In this document: positions 37,875 through 46,675 of the stretch, one piece after another
How the letters are laid out: every line of letters starts with the position of its first letter
Numbering within the stretch: the first letter of the stretch is position 1
Assembly (NCBI GenBank): GCA_016183655.1
Contig: JACPEH010000009.1
Location: forward strand, 62,001 to 126,000
DNA: 64,000 nucleotides
Source: Rhodocyclales bacterium
GTDB lineage: Bacteria > Pseudomonadota > Gammaproteobacteria > Burkholderiales > Rhodocyclaceae
Direction: 5' to 3'
Notes under the pieces: generated by a model
Seen by the model: only the letters and a program-made list of their open reading frames with translations
Databases searched by the model: none
What the model was told of the DNA's origin: nothing
Position numbers and translations under genes: made by a program

Positions 37875-38703
37875 ACGCAAGGACGGTGCGGCGGAGGTTC
37901 GCCGCGTGCGCGTGGCGGCGGCGCAGATGAACTCGACGCCGCGCGTCGCCGACAATCTGGCGACCGCCGGCGCGCTGGTCGCCGAAGCGGTGGCGCAGGG
38001 CGCGGCGCTGGTGGCGCTGCCCGAGTATTTCCCGATCATGGGCCTGAGCGACGGCGACAAGGTGCGGGTGCGCGAGCGCGACGGCGCGGGACCGATTCAG
38101 GACTGGCTGGCGGAAACCGCCGCCCGCCACGGCATCTGGCTGATCGGCGGCTCGATCCCCTTGGCCGCCGACCATCCGGAGAAGGTGATGAACTCCTGCG
38201 TCGCCTACGGCCCGGACGGCCAGCGCGTCGCGCGCTACGACAAGATCCACCTGTTCGGCTTCGAGCAGGGCACCGAGCGCTACAACGAGAGCGCGACGAT
38301 CGCCGCCGGCTGCGAGCCGGTGGCCTTCGACACGCCGTTTGCCCGCATCGGCCTGTCGATCTGCTACGACCTGCGCTTCCCCGAGCTTTACCGCGGCCTC
38401 GGCGAGCCGGACCTGATCGTCGTCCCGGCGGCGTTCACCGAAACCACCGGCCGCGCGCACTGGGAAATCCTGCTGCGCGCCCGCGCCATCGAGAACCAGT
38501 GCTACGTGCTGGCGATCGGCCAGGGCGGCCGCCACGAGAACGGCCGCGAGACGCACGGCAACAGCATGCTGGTCGACCCGTGGGGGACCATTGTCGACCG
38601 CAAGCTGAAGGGGCCGGGCATCGTCATCGGCGAGCTCGACCGCGACTTCATCGCCGAAACCCGCGCCAGCCTGCCGGCGCTGCGGCACCGAACCCTCAAA
38701 TAA
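37867..38703 (+). CDS. Nitrilase-superfamily amidase (Nit1/omega-amidase type)
   Basis: The 278-residue protein has the Glu-Lys-Cys triad of the nitrilase superfamily: E53 (LPEYFP), K126 (YDKIHLF) and C166 (ICYDLRFPE). The [14 protein letters not shown] start and the DLRFPELYR motif fit the Nit1/NitFhit group, now known as deaminated-glutathione amidases. The GTG at 37867 is used because it overlaps the yhdP end by 8 bp. The yhdP-nitrilase-tldD order is typical of betaproteobacteria. Confidence 0.9.
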   Translation: MSERKDGAAEVRRVRVAAAQMNSTPRVADNLATAGALVAEAVAQGAALVALPEYFPIMGLSDGDKVRVRERDGAGPIQDWLAETAARHGIWLIGGSIPLAADHPEKVMNSCVAYGPDGQRVARYDKIHLFGFEQGTERYNESATIAAGCEPVAFDTPFARIGLSICYDLRFPELYRGLGEPDLIVVPAAFTETTGRAHWEILLRARAIENQCYVLAIGQGGRHENGRETHGNSMLVDPWGTIVDRKLKGPGIVIGELDRDFIAETRASLPALRHRTLK

Positions 38704-38717
38704 CCGGCCACCCGATC

Positions 38718-40178
38718 ATGACCTCCGCCATCCTCTCCGCCAGCGACTCCCCCCTTGCCCGCGCCGAGCAGCTGCTGCTCGCCCCGTACGGGCTCGGCAC
38801 CCGCGACCTCTCCGCCGTCTTCGGCACCATCTTCCGCCACGGCGTCGACTACGCCGACCTCTACTTCCAGTACAGCCGTTCCGAGGCCTGGAGCCTGGAG
38901 GAGGGGATCGTCAAGTCGGGCAGCTTCTCGATCGACGAAGGTGTCGGCGTGCGTGCCTGCGCCGGCGAGAAGACCGCCTTCGCCTACTCCGACGACATCA
39001 GTGCCGCCGCGCTCGGCGACGCCGCCAAGGCGGTGCGCGCGATCGCCAACGCCGGCCAGTCGCGGCTGGTGCCGGTGCTGATGCGTCGCGGCGGCGTGGC
39101 GCTGTATCGCGGCGACGACCCGCTCGCCTCGCTGCCGGCGGCCGCCAAGGTGGCGCTGCTGGAACGTCTGGAGGGCTTCGCCCGGGCGCTCGACCCGCGC
39201 GTGCAGCAGGTGATGGCGCACATCGCCGGCGAGTACGAGGTGATCCTCGTCGCCGGCAGCGACGGCCGGCTGGCGGCCGACACGCGGCCGCTGGTGCGCG
39301 TCTCGATCACCGTCATCGTCGAGGAGAACGGCAAGCGCGAGCAGGGCTCGGCCGGCGGCGGCGGCCGCTTCGACTACGGCTATTTCGACGACGAGATGCT
39401 GCAGCGCTACGCCAGGGAGGCGGTGCACCAGGCGGTGACCAACCTCGACGCGCGCCCGGCGCCGGCCGGCACGATGACCGTCGTGCTTGGCTCCGGCTGG
39501 CCCGGCATCCTGCTGCACGAGGCGGTCGGCCACGGGCTGGAGGGCGACTTCAACCGCAAGGGTAGCTCGGCCTTCTCCGGCCGCATCGGCACGCGCGTCG
39601 CGGCGAAGGGCGTGACCGTCGTCGACGACGGAACGATCCCCGATCGGCGCGGTTCGCTGAACATGGACGACGAAGGCAACCCGACGCAGCGCACGGTGCT
39701 GATTGAGGACGGCATCTTGAAGGGCTACATGCAGGACAGCCTGAATGCCCGGCTGATGGGCGTTCAGCCTACCGGCAACGGCCGCCGCGAATCGTTCGCC
39801 CACCTGCCGCTGCCGCGCATGACCAACACCACGATGCTGGCCGGCCAGCACGACCCCGAGGAAATCATCCGCTCGGTGAAGAAGGGGCTCTACGCCGCCA
39901 ACTTCGGCGGCGGCCAGGTCGACATCACCAGCGGCAAGTTCGTCTTCTCGATGAGCGAGGCCTACCTGATCGAGGACGGCAAGATCGGCCCGGCGGTGAA
40001 GGGCGCGACGCTGATCGGCAACGGCCCGGATGCGCTCACCAGGGTGAAGATGATCGGCAACGACATGCGCCTCGACCCGGGCGTCGGCACCTGCGGCAAG
40101 GAGGGGCAGAGCGTGCCGGTCGGCGTCGGCCAGCCGACGCTGCGCATCGACGGGCTGACCGTCGGCGGTACCCATTGA
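38718..40178 (+). CDS. tldD: Metalloprotease TldD
   Basis: The 486-residue protein is the normal size. The zinc motif [11 protein letters not shown] starts at H267, and the C-terminal zinc-binding region has [21 protein letters not shown]. TldD pairs with TldE/PmbA (not in this window) to process peptides such as microcin B17 and to degrade CcdA. The ATG at 38718 follows the nitrilase stop by 15 bp, so they are probably cotranscribed. Confidence 0.96.
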   Translation: MTSAILSASDSPLARAEQLLLAPYGLGTRDLSAVFGTIFRHGVDYADLYFQYSRSEAWSLEEGIVKSGSFSIDEGVGVRACAGEKTAFAYSDDISAAALGDAAKAVRAIANAGQSRLVPVLMRRGGVALYRGDDPLASLPAAAKVALLERLEGFARALDPRVQQVMAHIAGEYEVILVAGSDGRLAADTRPLVRVSITVIVEENGKREQGSAGGGGRFDYGYFDDEMLQRYAREAVHQAVTNLDARPAPAGTMTVVLGSGWPGILLHEAVGHGLEGDFNRKGSSAFSGRIGTRVAAKGVTVVDDGTIPDRRGSLNMDDEGNPTQRTVLIEDGILKGYMQDSLNARLMGVQPTGNGRRESFAHLPLPRMTNTTMLAGQHDPEEIIRSVKKGLYAANFGGGQVDITSGKFVFSMSEAYLIEDGKIGPAVKGATLIGNGPDALTRVKMIGNDMRLDPGVGTCGKEGQSVPVGVGQPTLRIDGLTVGGTH

Positions 40179-40192
40179 ATGAGTATGGGTAT

Positions 40193-40206
40193 TTGACCTA
40201 GGTCAT
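40193..40206 (+). promoter_or_regulatory. FNR/ANR-type operator, near consensus
   Basis: TTGACCTAGGTCAT matches TTGAY-N4-RTCAA at 9 of 10 positions and contains the palindrome TGACCTAGGTCA. It is 83 bp upstream of the PilJ-domain gene start. A possible -10 is TAAAAT at 40243-40248, so the position is not the standard -41.5. Confidence 0.6.
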
Positions 40207-40288
40207 GGTTGGAAATATTCGTGGTCAATAGACTCGATGCCTTAAAATCCCAAGCAATTGGAATAACAAGCCCGTCGAGGAGGAGTTC

Positions 40289-41083
40289 ATGAAGTTTTCA
40301 ATCGGTCGCATCGTCCGTGCCGCAGCCATCGGCAGCCTGCTGCTGGCAGGCCTGGCCCAGGCGCAGATCACGGACATCAACGCCGCGATCAACAAGGCCG
40401 GCCGCGAGCGGATGCTCTCGCAGCGCATGGCCAAGGCCTACTTCCAGCTGGGCCTCGGCGTCGACGCCGACCGCTCGAAGAAGGTGCTCGACGGCTCGAT
40501 CTCGTTCTTCGACCGCCAGCTGGTGGAGCTGAAGAACTTCGCGCCGACGCCGGAAATCAAGGATACCTACCAGAAGCTGGAAACCGCCTGGATCGCCTAC
40601 AAGGATTCGCTGGTCGGCGCGCCGCCCAACCCGGAAGGCGGCAAGAAGGTGCTGGCGCTCTCCGAGCAGGTGCTGGCGCTGGCGCACCAGGGCACGGTGC
40701 AGCTGGAGAAGCATTCCGGCAGCAATGCCGGCCGGCTGGTGAACATCTCCGGCCGCCAGCGCATGCTGTCGCAGCGCATGGCCAAGTTCTACCAGGCGCT
40801 GGCCTGGGGCGTCGCCGACGCCAACAGCGCCGCCGAACTGGACAAGGCGCGCAAGGATTTCGCCGCCGCCCACAAGGAACTCGCCGCGGCGCCGGCGAAC
40901 ACGCAGCAGGTCAAGGACGGGCTGGAGCTGGTCAACCAGCAGTGGTTCTTCTTCGAGAACTCGCTCAACCACAAGGCCAGCGGCGACAAGAAGCTGTCGA
41001 CCGCCGTCGCCACCACCAGCGAGCGCATCCTCGAAGAGATGGAGGTCGTCGTTGGCCTCTACGAACGCCTGCCGTCCCGCTAG
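40289..41083 (+). CDS. Exported protein with two PilJ-type (NIT-like) sensor domains
   Basis: A signal peptide (MKFSIGRIVRAAAIGSLLLAG) is followed by two tandem copies of the PilJ N-terminal domain. Each carries the RMLSQRMAK signature (NKAGRERMLSQRMAKAYFQL and SGRQRMLSQRMAKFYQAL). The same fold senses signals in NarX/NarQ and PilJ, but this 264-residue protein lacks any output domain and is probably a periplasmic sensor or binding protein. An AGGAGGAG ribosome site lies before ATG 40289. The upstream FNR-like box suggests anaerobic expression. Confidence 0.85.
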   Translation: MKFSIGRIVRAAAIGSLLLAGLAQAQITDINAAINKAGRERMLSQRMAKAYFQLGLGVDADRSKKVLDGSISFFDRQLVELKNFAPTPEIKDTYQKLETAWIAYKDSLVGAPPNPEGGKKVLALSEQVLALAHQGTVQLEKHSGSNAGRLVNISGRQRMLSQRMAKFYQALAWGVADANSAAELDKARKDFAAAHKELAAAPANTQQVKDGLELVNQQWFFFENSLNHKASGDKKLSTAVATTSERILEEMEVVVGLYERLPSR

Positions 41084-41146
41084 TCCCGAACCGGCAACGG
41101 GGCGGCGCCGCCTCGTTAACGTGAAAGACGCGAAGCGTCTCGCGAA

Positions 41147-41190
41147 CCTCCCCTCGCCCGCGAAGCGGGAGAGGGGCCGGGGGTGAGGGA
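41147..41190 (+). repeat. Dispersed intergenic palindrome
   Basis: CCCTCGCCCGCGAAGCGGGAGAGGG with flanking GGCCGGGGGTGAGGG is a widespread bacterial extragenic repeat; the arms CCCGC/GCGGG pair around GAA. A smaller hairpin GACGCGAAGCGTC lies just upstream (41128-41140). Confidence 0.75.
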
Positions 41191-41212
41191 AACGGGCATG
41201 GGCAAGGTTTTC

Positions 41213-41737
41213 ATGATTCGGGGCGGTCTCAATCCATGCCCGTTCGCCTCGTCCTCCCTTCCCGCGGCGCTGCTGCTGGCGCTGCTTGCCGGCTGTGCCG
41301 CCGCCCCGCCCGCGCCGCCGCGCATCGACCGCCTCCCCGCCGAACCGGCCGCCGGCATGCCGTCGGCGAGGGCACTCTCCCTCGATGAAATCGTCGCCAT
41401 GGTCCGCGCCGGCGCCCCGCCGGAGGCCGTCGTGCGACGCTGGCGCGAGGACGGCGCGCGCCTGAAGCCGGGCGCCGCCAGCCTGCTCGAACTGCATGCC
41501 CGTGGTGTCCCGCCGGCGGTGCTCGACGCGCTGGTCGAGGCGCGCGAGGCCGCCCTGCGTACCGACCTCGATTCGCTGCACGCCTCCCGTCTTGCCCGCC
41601 TGGAGGCGGAGCTCGCCGCCGAGCGGGCGCGGCCGCGCACCTGCCCGGCGCCGGCCTGGAGCCCCTATCCGATCTATCCGTATGGTGTCTGGGGCCGCCC
41701 CGGCGGTTGGGGCGGCGGTGCCTACTGGGGCTGGTAG
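41213..41737 (+). CDS. Small lipoprotein with Ala/Arg-rich helical region
   Basis: A lipoprotein signal (AALLLALLAGC, Cys28 from this start) is followed by a region of about 110 residues with a helix-turn-helix-like repetitive pattern (LDEIVAMVRAGAPPEAVVRR). The tail is Gly/Trp/Tyr/Pro-rich (WSPYPIYPYGVWGRPG). The family is not recognised. ATG 41213 is preferred; ATG 41198 is possible. The long hydrophobic N-terminus supports outer-membrane anchoring. Confidence 0.6.
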   Translation: MIRGGLNPCPFASSSLPAALLLALLAGCAAAPPAPPRIDRLPAEPAAGMPSARALSLDEIVAMVRAGAPPEAVVRRWREDGARLKPGAASLLELHARGVPPAVLDALVEAREAALRTDLDSLHASRLARLEAELAAERARPRTCPAPAWSPYPIYPYGVWGRPGGWGGGAYWGW

Positions 41738-41773
41738 GGTTACGCTGAACAATCCTGTTGCTGCGGGGCGGGG

Positions 41774-42886
41774 TCAGAACAGGTCGAGCTGGCCGCTGTT
41801 TGTCGTGCGCCGCACCGGCGCCACGAAGCGGCTGCAGTCGAGCGCCGGCAGGCCGGGGAAGCCGAGCCGCCGCTGGTGCAGCGCGAAGCGCTGCGCGAGC
41901 AGGTCGGCGAAGTGGCCGAGGCCGTGCATGCGGTGCGTGAAGCGTGGGTCGTTGGCCTTGCCGCCGCGCATGTCGTAGAGGATGGCCATCACCCGTGTCG
42001 CCTTCTCCGGGGCGTGCCAGGCCAGCCAGCGCTCGAACAGGTCGTGCAGCTCGTGCGGCAGGCGCAGCAGGCTGTAGCTGGCGCCGGCGGCACCGGCCTC
42101 GCGGGCGGTGGCGAGGATGCGTTCGAGTTCGTGGTCGGTGAGGCCGGGGATCACCGGCGAGACCATCACCGTCACTGGTACGCCGGCTTCCGCCAGCTTG
42201 CGTATCGTTTCCACGCGGGCATGCGGCGCCGCGGCGCGCGGCTCCAGCCGGCGCGCCAGTTCGCCGTCGAGCGTGGTCAGCGAGACCGCGGCGTGCACCA
42301 GGTTTTCGCTCGCCATCGCCGCGAGCAGGTCGAGGTCGCGTTCGACCAGCGCCGACTTGGTGATCAGCATCGCCGGGTGCTTCAGTTCGAGCAGTACCTG
42401 CAGCACCGTGCGCGTCGTGCGCAGCCGTCGCTCGATCGGCTGCCAGGCGTCGGTGTTGGTGCCGATGGCGAGCGGCCGGCAGACGTAGCCCGGCTTCGCC
42501 AGTTCGCGGCGCAGGAGCTTCGCGGCCTCCGGCTTGTGGTAGAGCTTGCTCTCGAAATCGAGGCCCGGCGAGTGGCCGAGGTAGGCGTGGCTGGGGCGCG
42601 CGTAGCAGTAGATGCAGCCGTGCTCGCAGCCGCGGTAGGGGTTCAGCGAGCGGTCGAAGGGCAGGTCCGGGGAGTCGTTGCGGCTGACGATGGTCTTCGC
42701 GCTGTCGACGAAGACCTCGGTGGCCGGGGCCGTGCCCGCGTCGCGCAGCCAGCCGTCGTCGACCGCGTCGCGCGTCCAGGCGGCAAAGCGCAGGTCGGGG
42801 TTGGCCGGCGCGCCGCGGCCCTTGTGCGGTGGCGCAGCCGGGGGCTCGGGCTCGGGCGGCGGAAAGAGGTCGGGGTCGGAATTCAT
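41774..42886 (-). CDS. PA0069-family radical SAM protein
   Basis: The 370-residue protein binds a 4Fe-4S cluster through CEHGCIYC (C-x3-C-x2-C). It belongs to the spore photoproduct lyase-like group known as the PA0069 family (SPL/Rv2578c), of unknown reaction. The N-terminal region (NPYRGCEHGCIYCYARPSHAYLG) is the family hallmark. A DNA-repair or RNA-modification role has been suggested for relatives. Start ATG 42886 is chosen because upstream in-frame codons are non-conserved. Confidence 0.9.
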   Translation of the reverse strand: MNSDPDLFPPPEPEPPAAPPHKGRGAPANPDLRFAAWTRDAVDDGWLRDAGTAPATEVFVDSAKTIVSRNDSPDLPFDRSLNPYRGCEHGCIYCYARPSHAYLGHSPGLDFESKLYHKPEAAKLLRRELAKPGYVCRPLAIGTNTDAWQPIERRLRTTRTVLQVLLELKHPAMLITKSALVERDLDLLAAMASENLVHAAVSLTTLDGELARRLEPRAAAPHARVETIRKLAEAGVPVTVMVSPVIPGLTDHELERILATAREAGAAGASYSLLRLPHELHDLFERWLAWHAPEKATRVMAILYDMRGGKANDPRFTHRMHGLGHFADLLAQRFALHQRRLGFPGLPALDCSRFVAPVRRTTNSGQLDLF

Positions 42887-43057
42887 CGGGGAACGGAATG
42901 CGCAGTCGTGCGCACCAATGCCGGAAGCGGCCATTTTACGCCTGTCCGCAGCGCCCCGCGTTTCCGTCGGGGGCGGGGTTTCGAGTAGAATCGAAGGCTT
43001 TCCGGAGGGGCCGCCCGGCCGCCGCCGACGCTCAACATTCATTCAGGGTTTTCTGTC

Positions 43058-44137
43058 ATGACGCCGCAAACGAAGCCGAATACGGACGATGTCCGCATCA
43101 AGGAAATCAAGGAACTGGTGCCGCCGGCGCACGTGTTCCGCGAGTATCCGGTGTCCAGCCGCGCGGCGCAGACCACCTACAACGCCCGCCAGGCGATCCA
43201 CCGCGTGCTGCACGGCGCCGACGACCGCCTGCTGGTCGTCATCGGTCCCTGTTCGATCCACGACTTCGAGGCGGCGATGGAGTACGCGAAGCGCCTGGAA
43301 AAGGAAATGGCGCGCTACGCCGACGACCTGATCATCGTCATGCGCGTCTATTTCGAGAAGCCGCGCACCACCGTCGGCTGGAAGGGCCTGATCAACGACC
43401 CGCGGCTGGACGGCTCGTTCCGCATCAACGAGGGCGTGCGCCTGGCGCGCAAGCTGCTGCTGGAGATCAACGAGCTCGGCCTGCCTTGCGCCACCGAGTT
43501 CCTCGATACGATCACGCCGCAATACACCGCCGACCTGATCGCCTGGGGGGCGATCGGCGCGCGCACCACCGAGTCGCAGGTGCACCGCGAGCTAGCTTCG
43601 GGCCTGTCGTGCCCGGTCGGCTTCAAGAACGGCACCGACGGCAACGTGCGCATCGCGGTGGATGCGATCCGCGCCGCCAGCGCGCCGCATCATTTCCTGT
43701 CGGTGACCAAGGGCGGCCACTCGGCGATCGTGTCGACCACCGGCAACGAGGACTGCCACGTCATCCTGCGCGGCGGCAAGGAGCCGAACTACGACGCCGC
43801 CAGCGTCGACAAGTGCTGCCAGGACATCGCCGCCGCCGGTCTGGCGGCGCGGGTGATGGTCGACTTCTCGCATGCCAACAGCAGCAAGAAATACGAGCGC
43901 CAGGTCGTGGTGGCCAAGGACGTCGGCGCGCAGATCGGCGGCGGCGACGAGCGCATCATCGGCGTCATGGTCGAGTCGCACCTGGTCGAGGGCCGCCAGG
44001 ACCTGTCGCCGGGCAAGCCGCTCGAATACGGCAAGAGCATCACCGATGCCTGCATCGGCTGGGACGACACGCTACTCGTGCTGGAGACGCTGGCGCAGGG
44101 CGTGCGCCAGCGCCGGCTGGTCGAAGCCACCTTCTGA
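43058..44137 (+). CDS. aroG: 3-deoxy-7-phosphoheptulonate synthase (DAHP synthase, class I)
   Basis: The 359-residue protein is a class I DAHP synthase, the first enzyme of the shikimate pathway (PEP + erythrose-4-phosphate). Motifs seen: VIGPCSIHDFEAAMEYA, EKPRTTVGWKGLINDP, GARTTESQVHRELASGLSCP, and the metal-site stretch VMVDFSHANSSKKYERQ. The Phe-sensitive AroG type is favoured by overall sequence, but feedback specificity is not proven. It precedes the glycosyltransferase gene by 4 bp. Confidence 0.95.
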   Translation: MTPQTKPNTDDVRIKEIKELVPPAHVFREYPVSSRAAQTTYNARQAIHRVLHGADDRLLVVIGPCSIHDFEAAMEYAKRLEKEMARYADDLIIVMRVYFEKPRTTVGWKGLINDPRLDGSFRINEGVRLARKLLLEINELGLPCATEFLDTITPQYTADLIAWGAIGARTTESQVHRELASGLSCPVGFKNGTDGNVRIAVDAIRAASAPHHFLSVTKGGHSAIVSTTGNEDCHVILRGGKEPNYDAASVDKCCQDIAAAGLAARVMVDFSHANSSKKYERQVVVAKDVGAQIGGGDERIIGVMVESHLVEGRQDLSPGKPLEYGKSITDACIGWDDTLLVLETLAQGVRQRRLVEATF

Positions 44138-44141
44138 CCCG

Positions 44142-45683
44142 ATGAGGCTGCCTGCCTCGCGTGCCGGCCGCTGGCTGGCGGGCACGCTCGTCGCGCTTCT
44201 TCTTTTCCGCTTCTGGTTCGCCGCGGCCTTGCCGATCACCGGCGACGAGGCCTATTTCCTCGTCTGGGGAGCGCGGCCGGCCGGCGGCTACTACGACCAC
44301 CCGCCGATGGTCGGCTGGTGGCTGGCCGGGCTGCTGCCGTTCGGGCACGCGGCGTGGTGGCTGCGCCTGCCGTCGCTGCTGATGCCCTTCTTCCTCGCCT
44401 GGGGGGCGTGGTCGCTGCTGCGGCCGCAGGGCGAGGAGCGGGCGCGCTTCGCCGCACTGCTGACGCTGCTGCAGCCGGTCGACGTCTGGAACGTGCTGGT
44501 CACCACCGATACGCCGGTGGTCTTCTTCTCGCTGCTCGCCGTCCTCGCCTATGTGCAGGGGATGCGGCGCGCCGGCCTCGCGTCCGTCGCCTGGCACGCG
44601 GCGGCCGGCCTGCTGCTCGGGCTGGCCTTCCTCGGCAAGTATTTCGCGGCGCTGCTCGGCATCGCCTTCGCCGTGCACCTGCTGTGCGTCCGCCGCGACC
44701 GAAACCGTTTCGCCCTGCTGCTCCTGCTGACCGCCTGTGCGCTGCTCGGGCCGGCCTGGAACCTGTGGTGGAACAGCAGCCACTGCTGGTCGAACGTCGT
44801 CTTCAACTTCTTCAACCGCACCGGCAAGGCCGGCTTCGCCTGGGAGAACCCGCTGCTGTTCCTCGCCTCGCTCGCCTACCTGGCGACGCCGTGGCTGCTG
44901 TGGGCGCTGTGGCGGGGCCGGCGCGAGCTTGCCGCGGCGGTCGCCGGCGACGCCGCGGTGCGCGCCGTGCTGTGGCTGGCGGCGGTGCCGCTGCTGTGCT
45001 TCTTCGCCCTGTCCTTCGTCAAGTCGGTCGGCCTGCACTGGCTGCTCGCCTTCATGCCGCTGCTGGCGGTGCTTGCCGCGGCGGCGTTGCCGCTCGACCG
45101 CCTGCGCCGCCTGTGCCGCTGGTCGGCCGGTTTCGCCATCGTGCATGTCGTGGTGGCGGCGGTTTTCCTCAATCTGCCGCTGTCGCTGTGGAAGGATTCG
45201 GCGCTGCACGCCGGCGCCGTGCTGACCTGGAACGGCGACGCCATCGCGCGGCAGTTGCGCGAACCGCTGGCGCGCTGCGGCGAGGGCTGCGTGATGGCGA
45301 TGGAAAGCTACTCGTCGGCGGCGACGCTGGCCTATGCGCTGCAGCGGCCGGTGGCGGTGTTCGGCGACGGCTCGTTCCACGGCCGCCAGGACGATTTCGA
45401 TACCGACTTCCGGGCGCTCGACGGCCGCGATTTCCTGCTGTTGCGCAAGGAGACGGTGCGCCCCGAGACGTATGCGCCGTACTTCGCGCAGCTCGACGTC
45501 AGCTCGTTCGCGATCGACGGCATCGACTTCCACGTGGTGCACGGGCGGGGCTTCCGCTACGCCGTGTATCATGACCGCGTACTGAGCCGCGTGCGCGACC
45601 GCTTCTACCGGATTCCGGCGTGGCTGCCGCAACGGGGCTGCCCGTTTACCGATCGCTACTTCCCCGGGGAGGGGGGCCAGTGA
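44142..45683 (+). CDS. GT39/ArnT-like membrane glycosyltransferase
   Basis: The 513-residue polytopic protein (about 11-12 helices) has the dolichyl/undecaprenyl-phosphate-mannosyltransferase (PMT_2) signature, with acidic residues after the first helix (PITGDEAYFLVWGARP) and YYDHPPMVGWW. It should move a sugar from a polyprenyl phosphate to lipid or protein at the outer face of the inner membrane. ATG 44142 is four bases after aroG. Its stop overlaps the next start (GTGA), coupling it to the UbiA-like gene. Confidence 0.86.
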   Translation: MRLPASRAGRWLAGTLVALLLFRFWFAAALPITGDEAYFLVWGARPAGGYYDHPPMVGWWLAGLLPFGHAAWWLRLPSLLMPFFLAWGAWSLLRPQGEERARFAALLTLLQPVDVWNVLVTTDTPVVFFSLLAVLAYVQGMRRAGLASVAWHAAAGLLLGLAFLGKYFAALLGIAFAVHLLCVRRDRNRFALLLLLTACALLGPAWNLWWNSSHCWSNVVFNFFNRTGKAGFAWENPLLFLASLAYLATPWLLWALWRGRRELAAAVAGDAAVRAVLWLAAVPLLCFFALSFVKSVGLHWLLAFMPLLAVLAAAALPLDRLRRLCRWSAGFAIVHVVVAAVFLNLPLSLWKDSALHAGAVLTWNGDAIARQLREPLARCGEGCVMAMESYSSAATLAYALQRPVAVFGDGSFHGRQDDFDTDFRALDGRDFLLLRKETVRPETYAPYFAQLDVSSFAIDGIDFHVVHGRGFRYAVYHDRVLSRVRDRFYRIPAWLPQRGCPFTDRYFPGEGGQ

Positions 45684-46546
45684 AAGCCTGGATCAAGCTG
45701 CTGCGTCCGCACCAATGGCTGAAGAGCGGCTTTGTCTTCGTCGGCCTGCTCTTCGGCCACGCCTGGAACGATGCGCAATTGGTCGGGCAGGTGCTGCTCG
45801 CCGCCGCCGCCTTCTCGCTGGCGGCCTCCGCCGTCTATGTCGGCAACGACCTGGTCGATCGCGAGCGCGACCGGCAGCATCCGAAGAAAAGCCGGCGACC
45901 GCTGGCTTCGGGGGCGATCACGGTGAGCGCCGCGCTCGCCCTCGGCGGGCTTTGCCTCGCCGTCGCCGGCCTGCTCGCCTGGCTGGCGTCGCCGTCGGTG
46001 CTGGCGATCATCGCCGCCTACCTGCTGCTCAACGTCGGCTATACGCTGGGCCTCAAGCACGTCGTGCTGCTCGACGTCTTCATCATCTCCGCCGGTTTCA
46101 TGCTGCGCATCCTCGCCGGCACGCTCGGCGTCGGCATCGCCCCGTCGCACTGGCTGCTGCTGTGCGGCCTGATGGTCACGCTGTTCCTCGGCTTTGCCAA
46201 GCGGCATGCCGAGCTGAAGGCGCTCGACGGCCATGCCGGCGGCCATCGGCAGGTGCTGGACGAGTACGATCCGGCGTTGCTCGACAAGCTGATCGGCATC
46301 TGCGCTGCAGCCACCATCGTCAGCTACAGCCTCTACACCGTCAGCGCTGACACGCTGGCGCTGCATGGCACGTCCGGGCTGATGGCGACGGTGCCGTTCG
46401 TCGTATATGGAATGTTCCGCTACCTCTACCGCCTGCACCGCCACGCCGGCGGCGGCGACCCGGCGGTCGACCTGCTCACCGACCGCCACCTGCTGGTCGC
46501 CGGTGGCGGCTGGCTGCTCGCGGTCGTCTGGATCCTGGCCGGCTAG
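45680..46546 (+). CDS. UbiA-family prenyltransferase (polyprenyl-phosphate phosphoribosyltransferase-like)
   Basis: The 288-residue protein has about eight helices and the UbiA NDxxDxxxD motif (NDLVDRERDRQHPKKSRRPLASG). The KSRRPLASG extension is typical of the decaprenyl-phosphate phosphoribosyltransferase (DprE pathway, Rv3806c-like) branch, different from UbiA of ubiquinone synthesis. Such an enzyme makes a polyprenyl-phosphoryl-ribose used to build polyprenyl-P-arabinose, which would suit the coupled GT39 enzyme. No DprE1/E2 epimerase gene is in the window. Start is GTG 45680. Confidence 0.82.
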   Translation: MKAWIKLLRPHQWLKSGFVFVGLLFGHAWNDAQLVGQVLLAAAAFSLAASAVYVGNDLVDRERDRQHPKKSRRPLASGAITVSAALALGGLCLAVAGLLAWLASPSVLAIIAAYLLLNVGYTLGLKHVVLLDVFIISAGFMLRILAGTLGVGIAPSHWLLLCGLMVTLFLGFAKRHAELKALDGHAGGHRQVLDEYDPALLDKLIGICAAATIVSYSLYTVSADTLALHGTSGLMATVPFVVYGMFRYLYRLHRHAGGGDPAVDLLTDRHLLVAGGGWLLAVVWILAG

Positions 46547-46675
46547 CCGCGGCGGCGCGCCCGCGACCAGCACCGCGCGCGGGCACTACAATGGCGGCAG
46601 GCGCGGGCAAGCACAATATTTCCGACGGCGGCCGCGATGGCTGCGTTCGCCGCCGATGCGATACCAGGGGGGCGG

